Of a DNA stretch of 64,000 nucleotides, positions 47,181-57,425 are shown piece by piece. Under the pieces are notes generated by a model, which saw only the letters and a program-made list of their open reading frames with translations, searched no databases and was not told the origin of the DNA. The stretch's first letter is position 1; every line of letters begins with the position of its first letter. This DNA comes from Lacihabitans sp. CCS-44 (lineage in GTDB: Bacteria > Bacteroidota > Bacteroidia > Cytophagales > Spirosomataceae). Both the position numbers and the translations under genes were made by a program. The stretch lies in contig NZ_RJUE01000001.1 in the NCBI RefSeq assembly GCF_024343735.1, positions 268,318 through 332,317 of the forward strand, read 5' to 3'.

Positions 47181-48320
47181 CTATATGTGGAAAAATCTTA
47201 AAAAATAACCAACCAAGGCTGCTCCAATAATAATAACTGGCTCTTGAAGCTTTTTGTATTTCCACAATAAAAACATCGTTAAAAGAGCTATGATAATTGT
47301 ATTGATATCCAGCAGTGACCTTTTTGCAAGAATAATTACAGCTCCAGAAATGGCACCAACGGCAGCCGCTGTAATGCCACTCACAAAACTCTTTATTCTG
47401 GGCAAATTTCCGTATTTCTTAAAATAAGGGGCGGGCAAAATAGTTAATAAGTAGCAGGGCAAAAAAGTAGCCAAGGCAGCAACTACTGCTCCTTTAAAGC
47501 CCAAAACCAAATAACCTATAAAGGCAACCGTGATAACCACAGGCCCAGGGGTAATCATAGCCACCGCAACGGCATCCATAAATTGTTTTTCGTTTAACCA
47601 ATGATAATCCTTTACCACACCCGAATACAAAAATGGTACAATGGCCAGCCCACTCCCAAAAACGAAAGCTCCTGCTTTGGCAAAAAATAGTGCAATCTTA
47701 ACTAAAGTATCTGTTTCGGAGGTACTAGCACCCAAAAGGCCTAAACCCAAAGGGACAATTGTATTAATTTTGGTGAATTTTGGAGGGTTTTTATAAATCA
47801 TATAAGCTATGCCTCCTATTAAAAACAACCAGACGCTCTCAGATTCTGTGTAAATCGTAAACAAGGCGGTTAGTCCAAATATCATCCAAAGAAAATAGTC
47901 TTTTCCGATAGATTTTGTCACTAGTTTGTATGAACTCATGGCGATAATACCTATTACAGCGGCACTTATCCCATAAAATACGGCTTGTATCCATGACAAA
48001 CCTCCATATAAAGTATAAATGTATCCCAGTGCAACCACCATAATAAATGATGGTAAAACAAAAGCTAAACCCACCAATGTAGCACCCAAAACTCGATAAT
48101 TCACATACCCCAAATAAATGGCCAACTGTGCAGCTAAAGGCCCTGGAGCTAGCTGTGCTAAAGCCAAACCTTCTTTATAATCTTGCTCTGAAATCCATAA
48201 TCTATCCTCTACCAAGTCGCGATGCATATAAGATATCAAGGCAGCAGGGCCACCAAAGCCTACTGTTCCGAGCTTTAAAAAGTAAAGTATTAAATCTTTT
48301 AAGGAGTAAATGGGCGACAT
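47181..48320 (-). CDS. chrA: Chromate transporter, CHR family
   Basis: 379 residues with about 10-12 membrane helices in two homologous halves. Half one begins FLKLGTVGFGGPAALISYMHRDLV and contains LALAQLAPGPLAAQLAIYLGY. Half two has FFAKAGAFVFGSGLAIVPFLY and VAMITPGPVVITVAFIGYL. These are the repeated signatures of long-chain ChrA proteins, which export chromate using the proton motive force. The protein has the usual full length. It stands alone on the minus strand, downstream of the Rrf2 gene (158 bp away). Whether it really handles chromate in this organism is not shown. Confidence 0.93.
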   Translation of the reverse strand: MSPIYSLKDLILYFLKLGTVGFGGPAALISYMHRDLVEDRLWISEQDYKEGLALAQLAPGPLAAQLAIYLGYVNYRVLGATLVGLAFVLPSFIMVVALGYIYTLYGGLSWIQAVFYGISAAVIGIIAMSSYKLVTKSIGKDYFLWMIFGLTALFTIYTESESVWLFLIGGIAYMIYKNPPKFTKINTIVPLGLGLLGASTSETDTLVKIALFFAKAGAFVFGSGLAIVPFLYSGVVKDYHWLNEKQFMDAVAVAMITPGPVVITVAFIGYLVLGFKGAVVAALATFLPCYLLTILPAPYFKKYGNLPRIKSFVSGITAAAVGAISGAVIILAKRSLLDINTIIIALLTMFLLWKYKKLQEPVIIIGAALVGYFLRFFHI

Positions 48321-48478
48321 ATTACAAATTTTAGAGTTTTATTGATTTATCTTGGTCTAATAAATGACTGAAGTTTTCATTTTTGATATTTTCGAGAGTC
48401 CCTTTTTAGCAAAATATAAGTTTCTAATAATCAACCTTTCATAAAGGATTTTCATAAAATTATAATTAATTCATCTAA

Positions 48479-48868
48479 TCAGGTAAAATCCAGAACTTTG
48501 AGATTCTGAAGGGTTTTTAAATAATTGGATAACAGTACATGATTCAATGCTTTAAATCTACATTCCACCTTGCTTATACAATCACATCTATCACCGCATC
48601 TCGGAGTCAACTGAACCTTGCACTCTGTAAAGTCTAAAATTTCCAAAATGGCAATATCTTCTAGACGTTTTAGAAGTTTGTAACCACCCAACTTACCCTG
48701 AAAGCTCTCGACAAATCCTTTTTTTTTAAGTTCGAGCATGATGTTCTCTAAAAACTTTTTAGGAATCTGTGTACATTTTACAATCTCCGAAACACTAATC
48801 AGCTTCTCTTTTTTATGGAGAAAAACCAATGCTTTGATAGTATAAATAGTCTTTTTTGTGAATTCCAT
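48479..48868 (-). CDS. Rrf2-family transcriptional regulator with Cys cluster
   Basis: 129 residues. The N-terminal winged helix shows KTIYTIKALVFLHKKEKLISVSEIV and IPKKFLENIMLELKKKGFVESFQGKLGGYKL, typical of Rrf2 proteins. The effector region has C83, C91, C95, C97 and C103 in ECKVQLTPRCGDRCDC and VECRF, close to the positions of the three iron-sulfur ligands in IscR and NsrR. It is therefore likely to sense iron-sulfur status, nitric oxide or a sulfur signal. Its leader carries a tRNA-like element (48881-48950), and the next gene upstream is a TonB-dependent receptor, a plausible target. Confidence 0.92.
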   Translation of the reverse strand: MEFTKKTIYTIKALVFLHKKEKLISVSEIVKCTQIPKKFLENIMLELKKKGFVESFQGKLGGYKLLKRLEDIAILEILDFTECKVQLTPRCGDRCDCISKVECRFKALNHVLLSNYLKTLQNLKVLDFT

Positions 48869-48880
48869 AAATAATTTTGT

Positions 48881-48950
48881 TTTCGTGGGTGGGTTCGAAC
48901 CACCAAACCGGGTTTATGAAACCCCGCCAACCCCGATGATTGTCACGAAA
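48881..48950 (-). tRNA. tRNA-like element or atypical tRNA-Met (CAT), possibly degenerate
   Basis: Read on the minus strand, the 70-nt segment has perfect 7-bp acceptor arms (TTTCGTG and CACGAAA), a perfect T-arm (GGTGG, loop TTCGAAC, CCACC), and an anticodon loop TTCATAA on a stem of four good pairs, giving anticodon CAT. It is odd in starting with T, in having A instead of T at position 8, and in a poor D-arm. It ends 12 bp before the rrf2 start codon. It could be a divergent tRNA, a decayed one, or a regulatory mimic. Confidence 0.5.
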
Positions 48951-49007
48951 GTTTAAAAAAGGGAGTAGACCAAAATTCTAACTCTCTACTCCCAAAATAA
49001 CTCATAA

Positions 49008-51578
49008 TTAATTTAATGTATATCTCAATGTAACACCGTAGGTACGTGGGTCACCCAAAATACCACCGATTTGGCCAGCACTTCCTGGAGCCACCAAAAG
49101 CTGTTCGTAGTAGTCCTTGTTACCTAAGTTTCTGCCCCAAACGAATAGTGAAATACCATTGGAAGCTCTAAAACCCACTCTGCCGTTTAGCAAGGCATAG
49201 CCTTCAATATCTAAGAATTGTGATGGTGAAGGGCTTGAAGAAAATGTAGAACGATAATACACATCCAAGCCACCGAAGTAGTTACCTTTTAAGCCAAACA
49301 AGCTACCTTTTCCTGTGATTTCGGTACCCAATGATCCAGCGTATTTTGAAATTCCGGGTAAAACACCTCCAGAAATATCTTTGAAAGCGGTAGTTCCACC
49401 AACTTCCTCGATGGGAACAGGTGCATTGGTGAATTTCACATATTTACCATCGGTATAAGCAAAAGCTCCATTAAATGTAAAGTGGTTGTTTACTCTAATA
49501 CTTCCATCAACTTCAAAACCAATTACTCTAACTTCTTCTGCATTGGCCAAATACCCTCTGTTTACACCGGGTTCAGGAGTTTGTACTTGCGTTTGATAGT
49601 CTTTAATGTTGGTGTTGTGAAAAACTACGTTTAAAACCGAACTTGCAGATGGTTTGGTTTTTACGCCTAACTCAAAATGTCTAACGGCTTCAGGTTTTAC
49701 TGTTGCCAATTCTGTCAATACCATGCCATTGGCTGTTGGTAATCCTCCCACATTAACACCGATAGGCTTATAACTCAAGGAGTAAGTTCCAAAAGTATTT
49801 ACATTCTGATTGAGTTTGTATTGTAAAGTCAATTGGCCAGAAAAATTATCTTCAGAAGCGTCTATGTCAAAAGTTTGATTGCTATAAACTCCATTTTTCA
49901 AAGCCAATAATGCTGCATCTGTGGTTTGTAAACCACCATAAGTTGCCCGGCTGTAGTTGGCTTTTTTGGCATCTTTGTTATATCTAATTCCTGGTAAAAC
50001 ATGCAATTTTTCAGTTATCGACCAATCTGCCTGAGCAAATAAAGCTACGCTTGATGATTGAATTCCGTAGGTTGTTTTGATTCCAAAATTGTCAAACAAG
50101 CCCGGAGTTTTCCATAATGGACTGGTAGAACTTTGTGCGAAACGCCATTGGGCTGTACCTGCTTCTTCTGTGTGAACTGGATATGTTCTTAAATCCTGCC
50201 ACAAACCAAACGCACCTATTACGCCACTTATTTTATCATTTACCTTACCAGAATATCTAAACTCTTGTGAGTACTGGTCATGTGCTGATGTTCCCGATGA
50301 GATCGAAAATGAGTTTAAGCCCGTGTAATCACGGTCGTTTAATGGATCCCATTTCCAATATCTCCAAGCGGTAGTTGAGGTTAGTGTACCACCACCTATT
50401 TTGAAGTCGGCATTTAGTGATAATCCACCCAATTGATTACCCGCCCTCGACGGCGTATCCAAATCTAATATTCTTTCAAATGCACTTTTGTATGGAAGAG
50501 TATATCCCAAATCACCGATAATGGCATTGAACTGACGATAGGCTGCACGTTTGGTAGTAACTACCTTTGCAACAGGCCAACCGTAACCCACTGGATTTTG
50601 GTCGGTAACGTCGGCTATAAAAGTAAAATTGATTTTATCTGTAGGCTTAAATAGTAATTGTCCTCTTATCCCGAGGTTATTGATATCATTGATGTTGGTT
50701 TGTGTACGTGTGTTGTACAATAAGCCATCTCTTTGTGTACCCGTAAATGAAACTCTTGCGGCGAGTTTCTTACTTAAAGGACCAGATACTGAAGCTTTTG
50801 CTTGAACATATCCTTTATTGCCATAGCTCAACTCAAAACTAGCCGATGGGTCAAAAGTCGGCGTGCGAGAAGTTACGTTAAAAGCACCTGCAGTAGTATT
50901 TTTTCCAAACAAAGTACCTTGTGGTCCACGTAGCACCTCTACTTGGTCGATGTCTATAAAATCAAGGGCGGTGGCCGCTGGTCTAGCATAATATACACCG
51001 TCTACATAATACCCAACACCTGGGTCGATACCATCGTTGGTAAGTCCATAAGTAGAACCTAATCCTCTGATATTCAATGTAGTATTTCTGGCGTTTGAAG
51101 CATAAAACTGAACTGTAGGCACCAATTCTTTCAGACGATTTACGTTAAATGCTCCTTGGTCTTCAACGGTTACTCCACGAATCACCGAAATTGGAATAGG
51201 AATATCTTGAACCGCCTCTTGCCTACGTCTTGAAGTTACTACCACATCAGCAAGGTTTTTGGTATCTAGTTCTATTCTGATTTCAACTTTACTTTCGTTG
51301 ATTACAACTTCTTTTTTTATATAACCAATGAAAGATACAATAAGCGTAAAAGGCAATTTTTGTCCTGTTATAAGTGCAAACTCACCGTTGGCATCTGTTG
51401 AGGCAACTTTGGTGGTTCCTTTGATAGATACTGTAGCTCCAATGATTCTCTCGTTGGTTTTGGCGTCTAATATTATCCCTGAAACGGTGGCGTTGATGAT
51501 GGGCTTGTCTTGGGCAGAAATAAATAGGGGAAATAAAAATGCTCCTATTAGAAGACTAGATTTTAAAAGTTTTTTCAT
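49008..51578 (-). CDS. TonB-dependent outer-membrane receptor
   Basis: 856 residues from ATG at 51578, with signal peptide MKKLLKSSLLIGAFLFPLFISAQ. The frame runs back to 51635, but those codons belong to the structured leader. Residues 30-110 are a carboxypeptidase-like domain (VSGIILDAKTNERIIGATVSIKGT, FIGYIKKEV). The plug starts DVVVTSRRRQEAVQDIPIPISVI and includes DIDQVEVLRGPQGTLFGKNTTAGAFNVTSR. The beta-barrel follows to the end (GDPRTYGVTLRYTLN). No SusD gene follows, and the plug resembles classical receptors more than SusC, so the ligand may be a small molecule, metal complex or lipid-like compound. The Rrf2 regulator lies just downstream. Confidence 0.95.
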   Translation of the reverse strand: MKKLLKSSLLIGAFLFPLFISAQDKPIINATVSGIILDAKTNERIIGATVSIKGTTKVASTDANGEFALITGQKLPFTLIVSFIGYIKKEVVINESKVEIRIELDTKNLADVVVTSRRRQEAVQDIPIPISVIRGVTVEDQGAFNVNRLKELVPTVQFYASNARNTTLNIRGLGSTYGLTNDGIDPGVGYYVDGVYYARPAATALDFIDIDQVEVLRGPQGTLFGKNTTAGAFNVTSRTPTFDPSASFELSYGNKGYVQAKASVSGPLSKKLAARVSFTGTQRDGLLYNTRTQTNINDINNLGIRGQLLFKPTDKINFTFIADVTDQNPVGYGWPVAKVVTTKRAAYRQFNAIIGDLGYTLPYKSAFERILDLDTPSRAGNQLGGLSLNADFKIGGGTLTSTTAWRYWKWDPLNDRDYTGLNSFSISSGTSAHDQYSQEFRYSGKVNDKISGVIGAFGLWQDLRTYPVHTEEAGTAQWRFAQSSTSPLWKTPGLFDNFGIKTTYGIQSSSVALFAQADWSITEKLHVLPGIRYNKDAKKANYSRATYGGLQTTDAALLALKNGVYSNQTFDIDASEDNFSGQLTLQYKLNQNVNTFGTYSLSYKPIGVNVGGLPTANGMVLTELATVKPEAVRHFELGVKTKPSASSVLNVVFHNTNIKDYQTQVQTPEPGVNRGYLANAEEVRVIGFEVDGSIRVNNHFTFNGAFAYTDGKYVKFTNAPVPIEEVGGTTAFKDISGGVLPGISKYAGSLGTEITGKGSLFGLKGNYFGGLDVYYRSTFSSSPSPSQFLDIEGYALLNGRVGFRASNGISLFVWGRNLGNKDYYEQLLVAPGSAGQIGGILGDPRTYGVTLRYTLN

Positions 51579-51740
51579 TAATTTGAAATTGTTTAATTGA
51601 AAATAAGAAAACTGACCTCTTAGGAGGCAGCTCATTTAGCGATGATTTTATTTTTGTTAAGCATCCACCAGTCTGGTTGCAGCCAGGCTGGTTTTTTATT
51701 TTAAAGACAACATCGTTGATTCATTCTGGTTATTTTTTTC
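51579..51740 (-). promoter_or_regulatory. Structured leader with small upstream ORF before TonB receptor
   Basis: About 160 nt between a -7 box and the receptor start. On the minus strand it contains a branched hairpin of CCAGCCTGG / CAACCAGACTGG type at 51672-51700. It then has an ATG at 51635 that opens in frame with the receptor (MSCLLRGQF...), overlapping a CCTC-CTAA-GAGG hairpin. I recognise no known riboswitch class. Confidence 0.45.
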
Positions 51741-51743
51741 ACA

Positions 51744-51751
51744 AATGTATA
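51744..51751 (-). promoter_or_regulatory. Minus-strand -7 box TACATTTG
   Basis: CAAATGTA on the plus strand; start expected near 51738, giving a leader of about 160 nt for the TonB receptor. No ideal -33 element. Confidence 0.4.
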
Positions 51752-51848
51752 TTAATCTATATAGTCTATAAAATTAGTAGAGTAATAAATTTATAATCTT
51801 CTTTATTTTATCATATTATTTTTACTAAAAATTATATTTTTAACCAAA

Positions 51849-51882
51849 AAAAGCACCTTTAGAGGTATCTAAAGGTGCTTTT
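51849..51882 (-). terminator. Bidirectional-looking terminator after DUF1593 genes
   Basis: AAAAGCACCTTTAGA (51849-51863), loop GGTA, TCTAAAGGTGCTTTT (51868-51882): a perfect 15-bp stem. On the minus strand it is followed by a run of Ts. It lies about 115 bp after the DUF1593 stop at 51996 and separates that operon from the TonB receptor gene. Confidence 0.88.
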
Positions 51883-51995
51883 GACTATGAAAAAAGAATT
51901 GAGATTTAGGTTTTTTAGCTAAAAATCAACCCCAAAACACTTGTATATTTTGAAAGAATAATTTCAACACAAGAAAAATAACAAGTTATAGGTGC

Positions 51996-53522
51996 TTACC
52001 TCACACTCAAAACTACTCTTTGATAGCGAGCCAGACTTGGTACTCCATCATCTTTTCCTTCTACAATGACATGAATTGTATCACCAGTTTTGGCTGATTT
52101 CGGGATTTCTATGCTTGCATTTGTATTGTTTATTGAGGTGATTATTACTTTTTCTTTAAAAGTACCCACTTCTTCATATTGCCAAAAAGTAAGGGCTACT
52201 TTGTTTTTATCTGGGTCAAGCGTAGTGGCTGTTAGCGTGATTTTCTGCCCTGCTTTTACCATTTTTTTATTTCCTCCTTTCACTGAAATCATTGGTGCAT
52301 GATTGGCACCCTTAAAATCCTTTATACACCAATCAGCACGAGCTGCAAAATCCTCTTGAATGGCCGGAATCCAGCGTGTTTGGGCAAAGGCTTTGTCCAT
52401 CTGTTTTGTAAAAGGATTATAATCTGAAGCTGCGTCTCCGTCTTCCCAACGGCTTGGTGTAACTGCCGATTGCACCAAACGACCGCCCCAACCGCCAACT
52501 TGTGGATTTTCTAGATTATTCAAACCAACATCAACCAAATGTAAAAATGCAGGAGAATCGCCTTCTGAAATGAAATCGTATTGCCCAAAACTGCCCCACT
52601 GGTTCTTTTTTGCCTTTTCCATGCTGCTATAAATATCGTCAATTTCGCCCAATGGCGGATTACCATCGCCATAGCTGTAATACATTTTTAAAAGTGGCCC
52701 ATGGTTATTGATGATATCGCCCATAAATTTTCCTTCTAAATAAGGGTGAAGTTCAGCAGGCACTGACCTTTTCCAAAAATAAGCAAAACTCCAAAACTGA
52801 TTGGAATTATAATAAACCTTGATGTCTTTCCAGTTCGGTTCTATGTATTTCTTGTAGGTAGCGTCTTGGTCAAGTATGGCATAAATGATGGCTTTCTCAC
52901 AAACTTTTTTGTATATCTTGTCCCATTCTGGCGTGTTTTTGTACTGATCTTCAATAGATTTCAAAGCCCGAGCAATGGTATTGGTACCACCCCAAACTTG
53001 CAAATAGAGCGGAGATCTATCATCGTCAAGCAGTTTAGCTTTTATAAAATCTGAACCCTCAGTATCTTTTACCATTTCGCCTTCAAAATCAATATTTCCG
53101 ATGCGAATTCTGTCTCTGAGGTATTTATGTGTAGGAAAATCCTTTGAATGTGTTACCAAATTTGGATACACCTTTCCGTAAGCATCCACCAAATCATAAA
53201 TCCATTGCTCTCCTGGCCAGCGGAGTTCGGTTCGTTCACCGTAAAGTTTTTTGGTCATTTCCATTTCGGAGGTAAACTTTGTGCCTTTACCATCTCCTTT
53301 GTAATGCCATTGCGAACTACTGACAATTAAGCCTTCCACTTTATATTCATTTGAATATAATAACATTCGAATGAACGAGTCCACATCATCTAATTCTCCA
53401 TCAGTAGTAATTATCGTACGTGGTTTATTCGACTTTGAATTACTTTTTTGAGCTTGACAAAGATTCACTGCCACAGACAAAATAAAGCCAATTATTAGAA
53501 ACCCTTTTTTCATTTTTATCAT
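51996..53522 (-). CDS. Secreted DUF1593 (nucleoside-hydrolase-like) protein
   Basis: 508 residues with a signal peptide (MKKGFLIIGFILSVAVNLCQAQ, from the Met at 53513, three codons into the frame). RTIITTDGELDDVDSFIRMLLYS resembles the calcium-binding N-terminal motif of inosine-uridine nucleoside hydrolases. LYLQVWGGTNTIARALKSI and WGGRLVQSAVTPSRWEDGD are DUF1593 features. The last 90 residues form a beta-sandwich (ISVKGGNKKMVKAGQKITLTATTLDPD). The family has the nucleoside-hydrolase fold but an unknown substrate. Neighbouring esterases and its export suggest a glycan or glycoside. A close paralogue lies 22 bp upstream on the same strand. Confidence 0.88.
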   Translation of the reverse strand: MIKMKKGFLIIGFILSVAVNLCQAQKSNSKSNKPRTIITTDGELDDVDSFIRMLLYSNEYKVEGLIVSSSQWHYKGDGKGTKFTSEMEMTKKLYGERTELRWPGEQWIYDLVDAYGKVYPNLVTHSKDFPTHKYLRDRIRIGNIDFEGEMVKDTEGSDFIKAKLLDDDRSPLYLQVWGGTNTIARALKSIEDQYKNTPEWDKIYKKVCEKAIIYAILDQDATYKKYIEPNWKDIKVYYNSNQFWSFAYFWKRSVPAELHPYLEGKFMGDIINNHGPLLKMYYSYGDGNPPLGEIDDIYSSMEKAKKNQWGSFGQYDFISEGDSPAFLHLVDVGLNNLENPQVGGWGGRLVQSAVTPSRWEDGDAASDYNPFTKQMDKAFAQTRWIPAIQEDFAARADWCIKDFKGANHAPMISVKGGNKKMVKAGQKITLTATTLDPDKNKVALTFWQYEEVGTFKEKVIITSINNTNASIEIPKSAKTGDTIHVIVEGKDDGVPSLARYQRVVLSVR

Positions 53523-53544
53523 TTATTTTAAATACTTTCTAAAT

Positions 53545-55113
53545 TTATCTACTTCTTATCTCTAAAACAATCCTTTGATATTGAGTAAGTGTCGGCGAGC
53601 CAGTGTCAGTTGCCTCCAAAACTATATGTATTGTTTGCCCAGCTATAGCATCTTTTGGCACTAAAACTTCAGCTTGTAGAGTTTCATAATTTAGTATTTC
53701 TACCCTGTTTGTATATGTTCCTGCAGGCATTTGAATCCATTTCACAGAAACTTTTTGATTATCGGGATCCGAGACTTTTCCATTTAGTTTTATCTTTTGC
53801 CCAACATTTACCATAATTTTTGTTGGTCCTAGGAAGCTAACTTTAGGTTCGTGGTTGGCATCTGCAAATTTAGATGTAACCGACCATTTCATTCGTGCAG
53901 CAAAACTATTTTGTGCTTTTGCGAAAAAATCAGGAAAAGGCAAGACCTCAGCTTTTGTCTGTTCATTTCTTGAACCCATTTGTGCGGCCATTTGCTCAGC
54001 TGTAGTTTCTGCAGCAAAAGCGTTTGACTCTAATGCAATGGATCTTGTTCTCCCTCCCCAGCCACCAAAATCACCTTTTTCAAAAGCAAAAAGTCCGTTG
54101 TCTAGCATATTCATAAAAGTGGCGTTGTCACCTTCTCCTAGCCACGAACCTTTTTCCTGAGGTGGCATCCATACAAAATAACCCATCTTTTTAAGTTCGT
54201 CAATAGTATAACCTGTCATTCCGAAATAATCAACTTTATCCCCTTTGACCATTTGTTTGCCATCACCCCAAACTCTGTACAAGCTACCTAATGCTCCTTT
54301 GGAGATTATATTTTCAATCATCCAGGCAGGCGTTAGCAAAGGTTTGTTGGTTTCATTTGCCCTTAATTGGGCTCCGTAGCCATAGTTTGGGCTATCCCTA
54401 AACTGTCGGTATTCAATTTCAGGCCAATTTGGTCGAATATAAGAGCCAAAAGTATCATCCTGGTCACCCGAAGGTAAAAGCACCACTTTTCTTGAAATTT
54501 TACTTTTTATATTTTCCCATTCAGTAGTAAATTCATACTGCTCTCTTATCGATTTCAATGCTCTGGCAATAGTACTCGCACCGCCCCAAGCTGCAATATA
54601 TAATTTACCTGGTTTATTATCCATTATTGTAGATTTTATAAGCTCAGAGCCAGGAGTATCCTTCGAAAAATCTCCATCAAAATCTATATTTCCATATTTG
54701 ATCCTAGACTTCAAATATTCAGGAGTTGGGAAGTTTTTATTATGAATTTTCAAATTGACATACGATTTAGCATATGCATCTACAATGTCATGAATAAAAC
54801 GTTCATCTTTTGCCCACCTCCATGATTCACAAGGGCATTCGTTCATTCCAAACCTGTCATATTCCCTACCTGGCACATGCCATAGCGTACCTTTCCCGTC
54901 GCCTTTCCAATGAAACTGACTGCTAGCATACACCAAACCTTCTATTTGATAGTCAGTACTATACATCAGAAATCTAATCATAGAGTTGTTATCATCCAGC
55001 TCAGGATCGGCAGTGATAATGATACGAGGTTTGGTTTCGTCTTGTGCTTTTGCACTATGAATGGCAAAAAGTGATATACCAGTAGCCAATATTGTTTTAA
55101 AAATCTTAAACAT
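53545..55113 (-). CDS. Secreted DUF1593 protein, tandem paralogue
   Basis: 522 residues from ATG at 55113 (signal peptide MFKIFKTILATGISLFAIHSAKAQ). The open frame continues back to 55251 and into the next gene's 3' end, but the internal start is the sensible one. Key segment PRIIITADPELDDNNSMIRFLMYS mirrors the Asp motif of the neighbour. LYIAAWGGASTIARALKSI and GDFGGWGGRTRSIALESN follow, then the C-terminal beta-sandwich (FLGPTKIMVNVGQKIKLNGKVSDPDNQ). Compared with the downstream copy it has an insert around CPCESWRWAKDE and a longer middle. Two divergent copies side by side suggest related but distinct substrates. Confidence 0.87.
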   Translation of the reverse strand: MFKIFKTILATGISLFAIHSAKAQDETKPRIIITADPELDDNNSMIRFLMYSTDYQIEGLVYASSQFHWKGDGKGTLWHVPGREYDRFGMNECPCESWRWAKDERFIHDIVDAYAKSYVNLKIHNKNFPTPEYLKSRIKYGNIDFDGDFSKDTPGSELIKSTIMDNKPGKLYIAAWGGASTIARALKSIREQYEFTTEWENIKSKISRKVVLLPSGDQDDTFGSYIRPNWPEIEYRQFRDSPNYGYGAQLRANETNKPLLTPAWMIENIISKGALGSLYRVWGDGKQMVKGDKVDYFGMTGYTIDELKKMGYFVWMPPQEKGSWLGEGDNATFMNMLDNGLFAFEKGDFGGWGGRTRSIALESNAFAAETTAEQMAAQMGSRNEQTKAEVLPFPDFFAKAQNSFAARMKWSVTSKFADANHEPKVSFLGPTKIMVNVGQKIKLNGKVSDPDNQKVSVKWIQMPAGTYTNRVEILNYETLQAEVLVPKDAIAGQTIHIVLEATDTGSPTLTQYQRIVLEIRSR

Positions 55114-55192
55114 CTTCGAAAAATTTATTTCTGTAATTGAGCGATTGAGTATGCATGTTATCTCAATTCTTTCATTTATCGTTAAATTATAA

Positions 55193-56395
<1,203 letters not shown>

Positions 56396-56480
56396 TTAAT
56401 TCTAAGAAAAAATTTTAATATTTTTATACTGCGAATGTAAAAGCAAAAAAACAATAAACAAATAATTTCTTTTATTTTCT

Positions 56481-56511
56481 TTTTGTTTCGTTTATTTTCT
56501 TTTTAAATTTG
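56481..56511 (+). promoter_or_regulatory. Promoter of DeoR gene (TTTTG-N18-TAAATTTG)
   Basis: TTTTG at 56481-56485 and TAAATTTG at 56504-56511 are 18 bp apart, one short of the consensus. Start expected near 56518, 67 nt before the ATG. It lies in the 207-bp divergent gap with the esterase gene. Confidence 0.6.
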
Positions 56512-56584
56512 TCGACGAAATAGTGAAAAGTATATTTTTTGTAGAAAAAAATCACGGCTTATCTTTTTATTAATCATACAGAAA

Positions 56585-57361
56585 ATGCTTCCAAATCAAA
56601 GGAGAGAAAGAATTATAGAATTACTAAAAGAGGATGGCTCAGCAAAGGTGGCCGACCTTGCCCGGTTGTTCAAGGTAACAGAAGTAACTATAAGGCAAGA
56701 TCTGGAAAAGCTTGAATCGGAGGATTTAATTATAAAGGAGCATGGTGGAGCCACACTTAAAAATGTTGAAGATCAAGTAAAGAGTTTTTCTCTGGCACAT
56801 CAAGAAAACTTGGACAAAAAAGAAATTATTGCCCAAAAGTGTATTGAGTTTATTGAAGATGGCGATACCATAATTTTAGATTCTGGCAGTACAACCACTG
56901 AAATTGCGAAGAAAATAAAAATTTCTGGGATAAAAAACTTAACAGTAATCACCAATGCATTAAATATAGCTTTACTGTTAGGAACGGGCTTAGACATAGA
57001 CGTAATCATGACAGGAGGAGAATTTAAACCCCCTACCCTCTCTTTGACAGGCCAAAAAGCAGCAGATTTTTTCAAGGGATTAAATGTGCAAAAATTATTT
57101 TTAGCAACAGCAGGGATTTCTCTAAAATCAGGGCTTACCTATCCGAGCATAAGTGATATTGTGGTTAAAAAAGCTATGATTGATGCGGCAGAAGTAACCT
57201 ACCTAGTAGCAGATAGTACAAAAATAGGTAAAAGTGCCCTTGCCAGCTTGGGAGCTCTGAGCTTGATAGATTATATTATTACTGACTCGGGAATTGAAGA
57301 AAAACATATATCTGTCTTTAAAGACAATGAAATCGAAATAATTATTGCAAAGAACTTGTGA
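56585..57361 (+). CDS. DeoR/GlpR-family transcriptional regulator
   Basis: 258 residues. The DeoR winged helix is at 1-60: LPNQRRERIIELLKEDGSAKVADLARLFKVTEVTIRQDLEKLESEDLIIKEHGGA. The sensor domain follows with DTIILDSGSTTTEIAK (the sugar-phosphate-binding DSGSTT motif), NLTVITNALNIALLL, and KLFLATAGISLKSGLTYPS. DeoR proteins usually repress sugar catabolic genes until a phosphorylated intermediate binds. Here it heads an operon that appears to serve aromatic acids, which is unexpected; it may instead control the divergent esterase/DUF1593 operon. A decayed second copy is found at 61444. Confidence 0.94.
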   Translation: MLPNQRRERIIELLKEDGSAKVADLARLFKVTEVTIRQDLEKLESEDLIIKEHGGATLKNVEDQVKSFSLAHQENLDKKEIIAQKCIEFIEDGDTIILDSGSTTTEIAKKIKISGIKNLTVITNALNIALLLGTGLDIDVIMTGGEFKPPTLSLTGQKAADFFKGLNVQKLFLATAGISLKSGLTYPSISDIVVKKAMIDAAEVTYLVADSTKIGKSALASLGALSLIDYIITDSGIEEKHISVFKDNEIEIIIAKNL

Positions 57362-57425
57362 CAAACCAAGCCCTTATGAGATTATGTCTCATAGCATTTA
57401 GCAGGCCTATTTTTAAATTAACACT

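Noticed and set aside
51672..51705. Plus-strand terminator (ACCAG...CTGGT followed by Ts)
   Set aside because: No plus-strand gene lies upstream for several kilobases, so the hairpin is more sensibly part of the minus-strand leader of the TonB receptor.
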